Part shown: piece by piece, positions 25,905-33,648 of the stretch
Position numbering within the stretch: the stretch's first letter is position 1
Layout: every line of letters begins with the position of its first letter
Assembly: GCF_947500405.1 (NCBI RefSeq)
Contig: NZ_CANMRY010000001.1
Span: 372,001 to 436,000 of the forward strand
Length of the DNA stretch: 64,000 nucleotides
DNA from: an uncultured Maribacter sp.
GTDB lineage: Bacteria; Bacteroidota; Bacteroidia; Flavobacteriales; Flavobacteriaceae
Reading direction: 5' to 3'
Notes under the pieces: model-generated
Database searches by the model: none
Seen by the model: only the letters and a program-made list of their open reading frames with translations
Told to the model about the DNA's origin: nothing
Program-made: the position numbers and the translations under genes

Positions 25905-27326
25905 TTAAAAACCTTCAAAATAATTTTTGGCATTATAATAAGAGATATCTTGAATAATTTTCCCTAACCATTTTTCATCGTTTGGTAATTCACCATTTGC
26001 AACATCATTACCAATAAGATTACAAAGTACACGCCTAAAATATTCGTGTCTTGGAAAGGACATAAAGCTTCTAGAATCTGTTAACATTCCAACGAAACAG
26101 CTTAATAACCCCATATTCGACAATGCATTTATTTGTTTTTCCATACCATCTTTTTGGTCTAAAAACCACCAACCGGATCCAAATTGAATTTTACCTTTAA
26201 CACTACCGTCATTAAAATTTCCTATCATAGTTGCAATTACTTCATTATCAGCTGGATTAAGATTATACAGTATTGTTTTTGTTAATTGATCTGTTTCATC
26301 TAAATAATTTAAAAACTGACCTAATGATCTAGCTTGCGGAAAATCACCAATAGAATCCCATCCTGAATCACTTCCTCTTAGTTTTAACATTCTAGAATTA
26401 ACATTACGCAACGCCCCCAAATGAAACTGTTGCACCCAACCTAATTTGTGATATGTTTTACAAAGGTGCTTTAATATCTCACATTTAAAATATTTTATTT
26501 CTTCTTGAGATAGCAGTTTACCGTTTTTAACGGCATTAAATATTACATTTATATTAAATGTTCCTGTTTCATAATACGGCAATATTTCTAAACCATGATC
26601 TGAAAGACGACAACCATTTTCATGAAAGAAAGCCATTCGACTATCTAATGCCGATAATAAATCATCTACACTAGAAATACTTATCCCTGAAGCATCTTCT
26701 AATTGTTCTAAATATTTTAGATAGGACATAGAATTTTCTATGGCAATGGCTTTATCTGGTCGAAATGCTGTGGACATTTTTAAATTAACACCCTGTCCTT
26801 TTAAATCTATATGATGTCGTAAATCATCAATTGGATCTTCTGTCGTGCATACAACTTCAACATTTTGAAGTTGTAACAACCCTCTTGCACTATGAGACTT
26901 TTGCTGTAACTGCCTAGAGGTTTCTGCATAAATTTTGCTTGCATTGTGTCCCGTGAGCAATTCTTCTATACCGTAATAACGCTGTAATTCTAAATGACTC
27001 CAATGATATAAAGGGTTACGTAAAGTATAAGGCACCGTTTCGCCCCATTTTTGAAACTTTTCTTCATCTGGCGCATGCCCTGTAATGTATTGCTCATTAA
27101 TACCTAAAGTTCGCATAGCTCTCCATTTATAATGATCCCCTGCCAACCAAACTTCAGAACAGTTTGTAAATTGATGATTTTTCGCAATCAAATCTGGTGG
27201 TAGATGATTGTGATAATCTATTATTGGAAGCTCTTTAGCATAATTATGATATAAAGATGCAGCTGTATCAGAATGAAGTAAAAAATCTTCGTAAAAAACA
27301 CCTTTTCCTTTTTGAAACATATTCAT
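25905..27326 (-). CDS. uxaC: Uronate (glucuronate/galacturonate) isomerase
   Basis: A 473-residue cytoplasmic protein matching UxaC in length and sequence. It isomerises D-glucuronate to D-fructuronate, or D-galacturonate to D-tagaturonate. Family signs are the metal-binding DYHNHLPP (H39, H41), VVCTTEDPIDDLRHH, RPDKA, HLGALRNVNSRM and the C-terminal DSRSFMSFPRHEYFRR. It is divergent from the regulator gene with a 174-bp shared region carrying a 14-bp sequence (27411-27424) that recurs before the hexuronate operon. This enzyme is the entry point of uronate use here. An in-frame ATG two codons downstream is an alternative start and changes nothing important. It is followed by the GH2 gene. Confidence 0.96.
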   Translation of the reverse strand: MNMFQKGKGVFYEDFLLHSDTAASLYHNYAKELPIIDYHNHLPPDLIAKNHQFTNCSEVWLAGDHYKWRAMRTLGINEQYITGHAPDEEKFQKWGETVPYTLRNPLYHWSHLELQRYYGIEELLTGHNASKIYAETSRQLQQKSHSARGLLQLQNVEVVCTTEDPIDDLRHHIDLKGQGVNLKMSTAFRPDKAIAIENSMSYLKYLEQLEDASGISISSVDDLLSALDSRMAFFHENGCRLSDHGLEILPYYETGTFNINVIFNAVKNGKLLSQEEIKYFKCEILKHLCKTYHKLGWVQQFHLGALRNVNSRMLKLRGSDSGWDSIGDFPQARSLGQFLNYLDETDQLTKTILYNLNPADNEVIATMIGNFNDGSVKGKIQFGSGWWFLDQKDGMEKQINALSNMGLLSCFVGMLTDSRSFMSFPRHEYFRRVLCNLIGNDVANGELPNDEKWLGKIIQDISYYNAKNYFEGF

Positions 27327-27410
27327 TATTTACCTAAATATAAAATTACTATTTGTCTACAAAATTAATTTATACCTCATGCTTTTTTAAGCCTATTTAC
27401 GATATAAAAC

Positions 27411-27424
27411 AACCATTTTGTGCA
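27411..27424. promoter_or_regulatory. Candidate operator shared with the hexuronate operon, copy 1
   Basis: AACCATTTTGTGCA lies between the divergent uxaC and regulator genes. The same 14 bases occur at 31985-31998. The position suits autoregulation and control of uxaC by the XylR-like protein; binding is inferred. Confidence 0.5.
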
Positions 27425-27500
27425 AACAGTTTTAGTTTTGCTAAATTAGCTCTATTGATTCCTATTGGATTACATAGAAACTTAAATTTAAGATAAATAC

Positions 27501-28652
27501 ATGAAAAAGGTTTTTGTTCAATTAGAGTCTGGGCGTGGTTACGGTAGAGATATCCTAAAAGGCATACATGACTACAATAATCAATATTCAAAATGGGAAA
27601 TTATATTTGAAACTGCTTATTACTTAAAAACTAATAAGAATAGAGATATTATAAAATTAGTTTCAGAAATACGTCCAGATGGATGTATTCTTGAAAATAT
27701 AGATAATATTGAAAGTTTTGTGAAACTTGGAATTCCTATTATACAAACGAGTTCAATAAACGTTAACACCACCAATACACCTTATTTACAAGGAAATTAT
27801 GATGCCGATGGAAAAATGGCCTTTGATTATTTTTCGTCCAAAGGGTTTAAAAACCTAGCTTTTTTTGGAGTTAACAAAGTATCATGGTCAGATAATAGAC
27901 TAGAAAGTTTTAAAAAACATGCTAAATTAAGAAATACCAATATTCACAACTATGTTCCTACGAAAAAGATCAAAACAAAAGGGCTTAGCCATGATTTAAA
28001 AGATATTATTATTTGGTTAAAAGCACTACCAAAACCTATTGGAATTCTATGTTGTAATGATGACCTGGGTTTAATACTTATAAATGCTTGCTCTATGGCT
28101 GGCCTAAAAATACCTTATGAAATTGCTATTCTAGGCATCGATAATGATGAATTATTGTGTAACATAGCAAACCCGAAACTATCCAGTATTGCTAGGAATC
28201 ATACTAAAGTGGCCTTTAATGCATGCAAAATTCTTGATGACTTAATGAATGGTATTCCTATAAAGAACAATATTATCCCAACAGAGCCACTTAATATTGT
28301 TGAACGCACCTCTACAGATACTATTGCTAGTAAAGATGTAGAGGTTATAAAAGCACTAAATTTTATTAGAAGCAATACACATTTAAATTTGACTGTAAAT
28401 GATGTTGTTGAAAAAACAACTATTAGTAGAAGAAGTTTATACACAAGATTTAGAAAAGTAACTAACCGAACTATTTTAGAAGAAATTCAATTCCATAAGA
28501 TAAAAAAATTTAAAGAACTGTTAATAGCACAAAAATTATCTGTTAAAGAAATTGCTTTTTGTCTTGGTTTTGATGATATAAGTCATATTAGCAGGTGGTT
28601 TTCTGCTATTGAAGGAATTACACCAATAAAGTGGAGAAATGATAATATTTAA
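27501..28652 (+). CDS. XylR-type AraC-family regulator with periplasmic-binding-like sensor domain
   Basis: A 383-residue cytoplasmic transcription regulator. Residues about 1-275 form a LacI/periplasmic-binding-like sensor (KKVFVQLESGRGYGRDILKG, LCCNDDLGLILINACSMAG, IAILGIDNDELLCNIANPKL). Residues about 285-383 hold two AraC-type helix-turn-helix units (TVNDVVEKTTISRRSLYTRF; SVKEIAFCLGFDDISHISRW). This is the layout of XylR-like regulators that bind a sugar or sugar acid directly. It is divergent from uxaC and convergent with the altronate dehydratase gene, so it probably senses a uronate or a uronate-derived intermediate and controls uxaC and the hexuronate operon. The ligand is not readable from sequence. 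It is one of only two intact plus-strand genes in the window. Confidence 0.9.
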   Translation: MKKVFVQLESGRGYGRDILKGIHDYNNQYSKWEIIFETAYYLKTNKNRDIIKLVSEIRPDGCILENIDNIESFVKLGIPIIQTSSINVNTTNTPYLQGNYDADGKMAFDYFSSKGFKNLAFFGVNKVSWSDNRLESFKKHAKLRNTNIHNYVPTKKIKTKGLSHDLKDIIIWLKALPKPIGILCCNDDLGLILINACSMAGLKIPYEIAILGIDNDELLCNIANPKLSSIARNHTKVAFNACKILDDLMNGIPIKNNIIPTEPLNIVERTSTDTIASKDVEVIKALNFIRSNTHLNLTVNDVVEKTTISRRSLYTRFRKVTNRTILEEIQFHKIKKFKELLIAQKLSVKEIAFCLGFDDISHISRWFSAIEGITPIKWRNDNI

Positions 28653-28672
28653 AATAATAAAGATGCAATAAA

Positions 28673-29857
28673 CTACATATCACAATTTTTATTACTCGAA
28701 TGAAAATACTTATAACCTAAACCAAACTCCTGATGCCCTAATTGTTCAGATTTTGTTTGCTCTCCATTTATTACTGCTTTTATAGCATCTACAATTTCTA
28801 AACCTAGCTCATCTAAAGATGCTCCTTCACTAATAATCCTACCTGAATTAACGTCCATATCACCAGAAAGGTTTTCATAGGTTTTAGGGTTAGCACACAC
28901 TTTAATTACAGGAGAAATTGCAGACCCAACGACTGACCCTCTTCCCGTTGAAAATAAAATAATATGACACCCACTAGCAATCATCTCTACAATTTCTGTG
29001 TTATCATTTATATTAGGAAAACCCCATAATGCAGGACCATCTGGCACAACATCCATAAAATACAAACCCGATTCTGTTGGCAAATCTCCTGGACGTATTA
29101 AAGCTTTTATTGGAGAACTTCCACTTTTGGAATAGGAGCCTAATGATTTTTCTTCTATTGTTGTTAATCCGCCAACAGCATTTCCAGCAGAGAAACTATC
29201 ATGTCCCATCTTTTTATAATAAGTATCTGCCTTTTTAATACAATCAACCAACTCTTTAGCTACTATTTCATTTTCAGCTCGCTCCGCCATTAAATGCTCG
29301 CAACCCATAAGTTCTCCTGGTTCTTCAAACATACAAATAGCGCCGTCTAAAATTAGTTTATCAAATGCTTTTCCTATAGAAGGGTTAGCCGTAAAACCAC
29401 TTGTAGCATCAGATCCGCCACATATAGTTCCAACTATAAGATCTTTCATATTAAAATCTACACGCTTTACATCTTTTATCTTTGATATAAAATTTGCGAT
29501 AATAGCTTTTCCACTCGCTACGGAACTAAGTGTACCACCAGATTCTTGAATGACTAATTTTTCAACAGGGCGCTCTGTATTTAAAATATATTTATATAAC
29601 TCATGACGTTTAAAATTTTCACACCCCAATGACACTAATAATACAGCTCCTACATTAGGATGCGTACATAAATTCTGCATCATTTTATGCGCGTAATCGT
29701 TAGGAGCACAACCACTAAAGCCAATTAAGTGTACATCGTTATCTGGAAATTTGGAAACAATTTGACTTGCTACATGATGGGCACATTCTACTAAATATGC
29801 AACTACAATAACATTTCTAATTCCTTTTCTTCCGTCTTTCCTTAAGAAACCTTTCAT
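28673..29857 (-). CDS. uxaA: Altronate dehydratase, large (C-terminal) subunit
   Basis: A 394-residue protein that equals the catalytic C-terminal part of the D-altronate/galactarate dehydratase family (UxaA/GarD). Signs are FLRKDGRKGIRNVIVVAYLV, LVSLGCENF, IVGTICGGSDATSGFTANPS and MDVNSGRII. It dehydrates D-altronate to 2-keto-3-deoxygluconate. The usual N-terminal SAF domain is missing and is encoded separately 49 bp upstream, so the enzyme is a two-subunit form here. The gene ends 20 bp from the convergent regulator gene. Altronate is an intermediate of galacturonate use, so either the polymer contains galacturonate or this enzyme accepts another aldonate. UxaB, which makes altronate, is not in the window. 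Confidence 0.92.
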   Translation of the reverse strand: MKGFLRKDGRKGIRNVIVVAYLVECAHHVASQIVSKFPDNDVHLIGFSGCAPNDYAHKMMQNLCTHPNVGAVLLVSLGCENFKRHELYKYILNTERPVEKLVIQESGGTLSSVASGKAIIANFISKIKDVKRVDFNMKDLIVGTICGGSDATSGFTANPSIGKAFDKLILDGAICMFEEPGELMGCEHLMAERAENEIVAKELVDCIKKADTYYKKMGHDSFSAGNAVGGLTTIEEKSLGSYSKSGSSPIKALIRPGDLPTESGLYFMDVVPDGPALWGFPNINDNTEIVEMIASGCHIILFSTGRGSVVGSAISPVIKVCANPKTYENLSGDMDVNSGRIISEGASLDELGLEIVDAIKAVINGEQTKSEQLGHQEFGLGYKYFHSSNKNCDM

Positions 29858-29906
29858 TTTTTCAATTTTAAATTTAACCAGCTAAATTTATATTAACAAA
29901 TACTTT

Positions 29907-30182
29907 TTATTTAATATTATTAATCAAATAATCTGTTGTTAAATTATGGCTATGCACATGTTCTCCTACAGTTATATCTTGAGTAGCACTCCCTATCGAC
30001 AAACCGTATTTTAATACTTTTGAATTAATTGCAATTTTTTTAATTGCAATTTTATGTCCAAAACCAATCGCCTCTTTTAATACAATTTCCTGATTATTTA
30101 ATTTAATAATACTACCCAATTCAAACGTTGTTAGAGCAATTATTATATTATCGTTTTCATGTAATTGAATATAGTTTTTCAT
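29907..30182 (-). CDS. SAF-domain (N-terminal) subunit of altronate dehydratase
   Basis: A 91-residue protein matching the SAF domain found at the N-terminus of full-length UxaA. The closing motif GEHVHSHN (His residues for metal binding) and the middle GFGHKIAIKKI are typical. It lies 49 bp before the large-subunit gene on the same strand. The pair resembles the split UxaA proteins known in other bacteria, so this is a natural arrangement and not a frameshift; both parts have proper starts and stops. No signal peptide is present. Confidence 0.88.
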   Translation of the reverse strand: MKNYIQLHENDNIIIALTTFELGSIIKLNNQEIVLKEAIGFGHKIAIKKIAINSKVLKYGLSIGSATQDITVGEHVHSHNLTTDYLINNIK

Positions 30183-30191
30183 TTTAGTTTT

Positions 30192-30516
30192 CTATAGGTT
30201 TATTTTAAGAATCATTATTTTTAACACCAACCAAGCGAGTATATACATAGAACTAGCAATTATAAATATAAGTATTCACTACCACTCACATCTAAAACAA
30301 ACCCAACAAACGAAACCCTAAAGCTCCTGAAAATGTAGAAACGCCAACCATTTTTGCTACTGCTTTTTTAGGATGAATATCTGAGGCAATTGTAAAGATA
30401 CCAGAAGCCCAACCTTGATGTGCAGTTATTGTAAAACCTATAATTATAGTAATTACAACCCATCTTATTTTAGAATCTTTAGAAGTGAATCTTACGGTAT
30501 TGAATGGATTTGACAT
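30192..30516 (-). pseudogene. Hexuronate transporter (ExuT-like MFS) C-terminal remnant
   Basis: A 74-codon frame starting with ATG at 30516 contains GFTITAHQGWASGIFTIASD and HPKKAVAKMVGVSTFSGALG, which are hallmark segments from the C-terminal half of ExuT-type major-facilitator hexuronate transporters. A second piece nearer the uxaA genes (about 30192-30270) encodes IFIIASSMYILAWLVLK, the usual last transmembrane helix of the same protein. The first ~330 residues and the link between the two pieces are gone. The position between the SDR and the altronate dehydratase genes is where a working exuT would be expected. Confidence 0.75.
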
Positions 30517-30538
30517 CTTGTTCCTGTATTACTATAAA

Positions 30539-31294
30539 CTAAAAACCTCCGGCTGCTCCACCATCGACAGGAAGGAAAACACCATTCACATACTTGCCAG
30601 CATCTGAGGCTAAATAAAGTGCCGCATAGCCAATATCTTCTGGCTCTCCAAAAATACCCGACGGAATCCTGCCAATAATTTTCGTTTTTCTTGGCAAATC
30701 GTTATCTGTAGCTTTGTAAAGCATTGGCGTTTTTATCCAACCAGGCGCTATGGCATTTATTCGAATATTGTCTACAGCAAGCTCTGAAACCATACTTCGC
30801 ATAAGCCCTATAACAGCTGTTTTAGCGGTAGAGTAAGCTACTACTTGCTTCATACCCATTACCGCTGTCATAGAACTAATAAGAATTATAGAACCTTTTT
30901 TTCTCTTTATCATACCTTTAGCAAACTCTCTAGTAAGCGCAAAAACACTCAATAAATGTACATTAAGTACTTCTAAAAATTCGCTATCGGATGTATCTAC
31001 TGCATTCTTTTTTAAGTGGGTTCCTGCACAGTTAACCAATACATCAAGACCACCCCAATCCTTTTCAATATTTTGTACTAAAGCAGGAATTTCATCTAAT
31101 TGAGAGACATCAAAAGAAAGATATCGGCACTGTTCTCCTAATTCATTTTTGGCTTTAATGAGTTTATCTTCATTTCTACCAACTATTAATACCTCAGCCC
31201 CAGCTTCTACAAAAGTCTTTGCAATACCAAATCCTATACCACTTCCTCCTCCAGTAACTAGAGCTTTTTTTCCTTGTAAACTAAATATTTTCAT
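30539..31294 (-). CDS. Short-chain dehydrogenase/reductase, gluconate 5-dehydrogenase/KduD-like
   Basis: A 251-residue cytoplasmic SDR. It has the nucleotide-binding TGGGSGIG motif (residues 14-21), NCAG at about residue 89, the catalytic Ser in ILISSMTAV and Tyr/Lys in YSTAKTAV, and the C-terminal YVNGVFLPVDGGAAGGF typical of classical SDRs. Among uronate-pathway SDRs it most resembles gluconate 5-dehydrogenase or 2-deoxy-gluconate 3-dehydrogenase (KduD). It could reduce a keto-uronate or the 4-deoxy-5-keto-uronate that comes from lyase products. The substrate is inferred from neighbours: uxaA downstream, with ExuT and RraA-like remnants on either side. Confidence 0.82.
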   Translation of the reverse strand: MKIFSLQGKKALVTGGGSGIGFGIAKTFVEAGAEVLIVGRNEDKLIKAKNELGEQCRYLSFDVSQLDEIPALVQNIEKDWGGLDVLVNCAGTHLKKNAVDTSDSEFLEVLNVHLLSVFALTREFAKGMIKRKKGSIILISSMTAVMGMKQVVAYSTAKTAVIGLMRSMVSELAVDNIRINAIAPGWIKTPMLYKATDNDLPRKTKIIGRIPSGIFGEPEDIGYAALYLASDAGKYVNGVFLPVDGGAAGGF

Positions 31295-31326
31295 TACTAT
31301 ACTTTATTTTTATATGTGATTTATTA

Positions 31327-31841
31327 TTATATGATTCCAAATTTTTCAAAAGCATCTATTATACTCATGTCGTTTTGAAGTACTTTTTTTTCTATAATCT
31401 TTTCTAAAGCTTTATCAAAAACTTCATCTTGAATTTATTTCATAAGGGATAACAACTACGCCGCCTAAATCTCCATAAATTATACCTTCTGGATTAATAT
31501 TTACCCATCCTATTTCTATAGAAACTCTATAATCTATTACTTTACCTCTCGAACCTTGGCCCTGCGGATAAGTACCCATACTAAAAACAAGACAGATTAA
31601 CGTAATACTTCATCTCTGGAGTAGCCATATAAATAGCTCCTGAAGCCTTTAATTGGATTGCTCTAGTGCTCATAAACCTCCCCCACAACGCATACCATAA
31701 GGAAGAAACTGTACATATATAAACTTTATCTTCTTCTAAACTATCATGTGCTTTGAACATGATCCCAAAGGGTTCTTTTATGTGGCTATTGGATGACTTT
31801 TCTAACTATTCTCCAAAAAAGTCTGCTTCTAATACTGGCAT
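31327..31841 (-). pseudogene. Decayed RraA-like (aldolase/decarboxylase family) gene
   Basis: The minus strand carries in order: an ATG at 31841 and PVLEADFFGE, an in-frame stop, SLEEDKVYICTVSSLWYALW, RFMSTRAIQLKASGAIY, a deletion, VFSMGTYPQGQGSRGKVIDY, INPEGIIYGDLGGVVVIP, a break, then EIQDEVFDKALEKIIEKK and a stop at 31327. These are the expected successive blocks of an RraA/HMG-aldolase-like protein (about 230 residues). At least one nonsense change and one internal loss are present, and the frame changes between blocks. The gene would have been cotranscribed with the SDR and altronate dehydratase genes. Its former reaction was probably on a sugar-acid intermediate (inference). Confidence 0.72.
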
Positions 31842-31984
31842 TGTCTTTAGTTCTTTAAAATTATTGTAATACAACCATTAGTTCAATTGAAATTTAACTT
31901 GAATAATTTACGAATCCGTTTTAAAACAATTACAAAAATAATTATACAAGCGGTGAAACAAACAACCCTTTCTTGCTATTAAAT

Positions 31985-31998
31985 AACCATTTTGTGCA
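31985..31998. promoter_or_regulatory. Candidate operator shared with uxaC, copy 2
   Basis: AACCATTTTGTGCA, identical to 27411-27424. Here it extends into the palindrome TTGTGCACAA. It lies about 145 bp before the former start of the RraA-like gene, i.e. in the leader of the hexuronate operon. Confidence 0.5.
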
Positions 31999-32129
31999 CA
32001 ACTATAATTATCATGTATAGAAAAAACATAACGCGTCATTCCTGTATAAATAGATTATACCTATCCTAAAAAGAAATTATCTGTAAATTAATCTTAGAGC
32101 AAAAAAATAATAAAATTATTAAGATTTAG

Positions 32130-32484
32130 ACACTTTCTAGTTTAATTGAATACGCTTTTATATTTACTATTGCCCTTACTTTTTTTAGAATAACGTCAGT
32201 AATAACCACTAAAACTGCTGTAACAACACCTGTATATTATTGATTATCTACAAGTGTTCACTACAATCTTCTTGAATTTTTAAGAACCAACCAAAAAGTG
32301 CTGAAAATACTGCAAAAACATCTCTTACATAAATCATTAAATTTATACCTGCCCTAAGTTCTTTTTATTTGCTTTTTTGTTAGTAATTCCAACATCAAGC
32401 CTACAACCAAAAGTCTTATTAAAAGTGTATTTACAAAAGGTACAAACCTCCTAAAATTGAAGAATATAGCTTGTAATTTCCATT
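32130..32484 (-). pseudogene. Possible decayed small membrane-protein gene
   Basis: Starting from an ATG at 32484 the minus strand encodes MEITSYILQF, then after a frame change VPFVNTLLIRLLVVGLML and ELLTKKQIK, then DVFAVFSALFGWFLKIQED, and finally YTGVVTAVLVVITDVILKKV followed by RAIVNIKAYSIKLESV and a stop. Hydrophobic segments in several frames suggest a broken membrane protein, but I do not recognise the family. The evidence that it was a gene is partly the copy of the 20-bp element 59 bp before the ATG. Confidence 0.35.
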
Positions 32485-32543
32485 CAATTATTTACTTTAA
32501 AGTTGTATATTTTTAATAAAAAAATCTTCCTTTTTGGTATCGC

Positions 32544-32563
32544 TACTATCCTATAGTACTATG
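32544..32563 (-). promoter_or_regulatory. Recurrent 20-bp PUL element, copy 7 (divergent)
   Basis: Gene-strand sequence CATAGTACTATAGGATAGTA. It keeps AGGATAGT but has TATA in place of the GC. It lies 11 bp past the rhaT stop codon and 59 bp before the putative decayed start at 32484. The stretch resembles the one that follows the first rhaT tail (19182-19222). Confidence 0.45.
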
Positions 32564-32574
32564 TATTTTTGATG

Positions 32575-33627
32575 TTAAATAGAATTCCCTATTCCCACCA
32601 AAACAACAGATAATATAATCACTATAATTCCTGATGTTATTGTCCATTTGGTTTTTTTAGCAACACCATGCCACTCCTTACGATATACACCCCAAAGATT
32701 GGCCGTTAAAATAATGGTAGACATGTGTAAAATCCAAGAACTGGCACCATTGCCTAATTTGCTTTCTCCCATTCCGTAAAAGAAAAACTGTAAAAACCAG
32801 ATAGTACCCGCTAAAGTAGAAAATAGTAAGTTTTTGGAAATTGGTGTTTCTTTATTGGTAAAGTCTTTATACGCCTTGTTCTTTAAACTCAAATAGGTTG
32901 TCCATACTAAATTAGAAACTAAACCTCCCCAAAGAATCACTACAAAAGTGACGTTATTGGCAAATAAATGATCGTATCCTGCTGCCACAGCAGCATCTGC
33001 AAGCGGTTTTCCTCCCTCAATACCAAAGCTAAAAAAAGAACTTAAAATTCCCGAAAGTACAGCAACAATTAATCCTTTTACTAAATTAAACTCGCTTACG
33101 CTCTTTTTCTTTTCTTCTTCCGAGAGTTCTTTTTCTTTCAGCATACCTGCCTTTCCACAAAGAGCTATCCCTAACAAACAGACTAACACCCCCAACAATA
33201 CCACTTGACCGCCTGTTGAAGATATCATATCTGTAAATGATATTTTACCGTCTTGTGGATTAAAATTATAGTAAATAGAAGGTACAACAGCCCCAAAAGC
33301 AGCACAAAACCCTAATACTACAGAATTCCCTAAAGACATGCCTAAATAACGCACACCTAATCCATAAGATAGTCCTCCAACACCCCAAAGTAATCCCATT
33401 AAAAAAGTAAATCCTAGAATAGCACTAGAACTCGATGCTATAATATCTACAAAACCTGGAACAGTTAAATAAGCAGCTATTGGTGGCACAATTAGCCAAG
33501 ACATTACGCCTCCTACCATCCAGTAGGTTTCCCATGCCCAACCTTTTACTTTATTATATGGCATATAAAAGCTTCCTGCGGCTACCCCTCCTAACGAGTG
33601 AAATATGACTCCTAATAGTGCTTGCAT
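32575..33627 (-). CDS. rhaT: L-rhamnose/proton symporter
   Basis: A 350-residue inner-membrane protein with ten predicted hydrophobic helices, matching RhaT over its full length. Recognisable parts are GVIFHSLGGVAAGSFYMPYN at the N-terminus, VKGWAWETYWMVGG, LLWGVGGLSYGLGVRYLGMS, and the C-terminal WTITSGIIVIILSVVLVGIG followed by NSI. It imports L-rhamnose with a proton, which suits a locus with eight rhamnosidase-type enzymes. It lies 21 bp after a sulfatase gene on the same strand. Two broken copies of its 3' end occur at 19223-19300 and 22696-22836, and the sequence just past its stop codon resembles that past the first tail. The protein itself shows no damage. Confidence 0.94.
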   Translation of the reverse strand: MQALLGVIFHSLGGVAAGSFYMPYNKVKGWAWETYWMVGGVMSWLIVPPIAAYLTVPGFVDIIASSSSAILGFTFLMGLLWGVGGLSYGLGVRYLGMSLGNSVVLGFCAAFGAVVPSIYYNFNPQDGKISFTDMISSTGGQVVLLGVLVCLLGIALCGKAGMLKEKELSEEEKKKSVSEFNLVKGLIVAVLSGILSSFFSFGIEGGKPLADAAVAAGYDHLFANNVTFVVILWGGLVSNLVWTTYLSLKNKAYKDFTNKETPISKNLLFSTLAGTIWFLQFFFYGMGESKLGNGASSWILHMSTIILTANLWGVYRKEWHGVAKKTKWTITSGIIVIILSVVLVGIGNSI

Positions 33628-33648
33628 AATGTTTTAATTTACTTTTTA

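Noticed and set aside
29858..29906. Frameshift between the SAF-domain gene and the altronate dehydratase gene
   Set aside because: Each part has its own start and stop with a 49-bp gap, and split forms of this enzyme are known, so it is treated as two genes.
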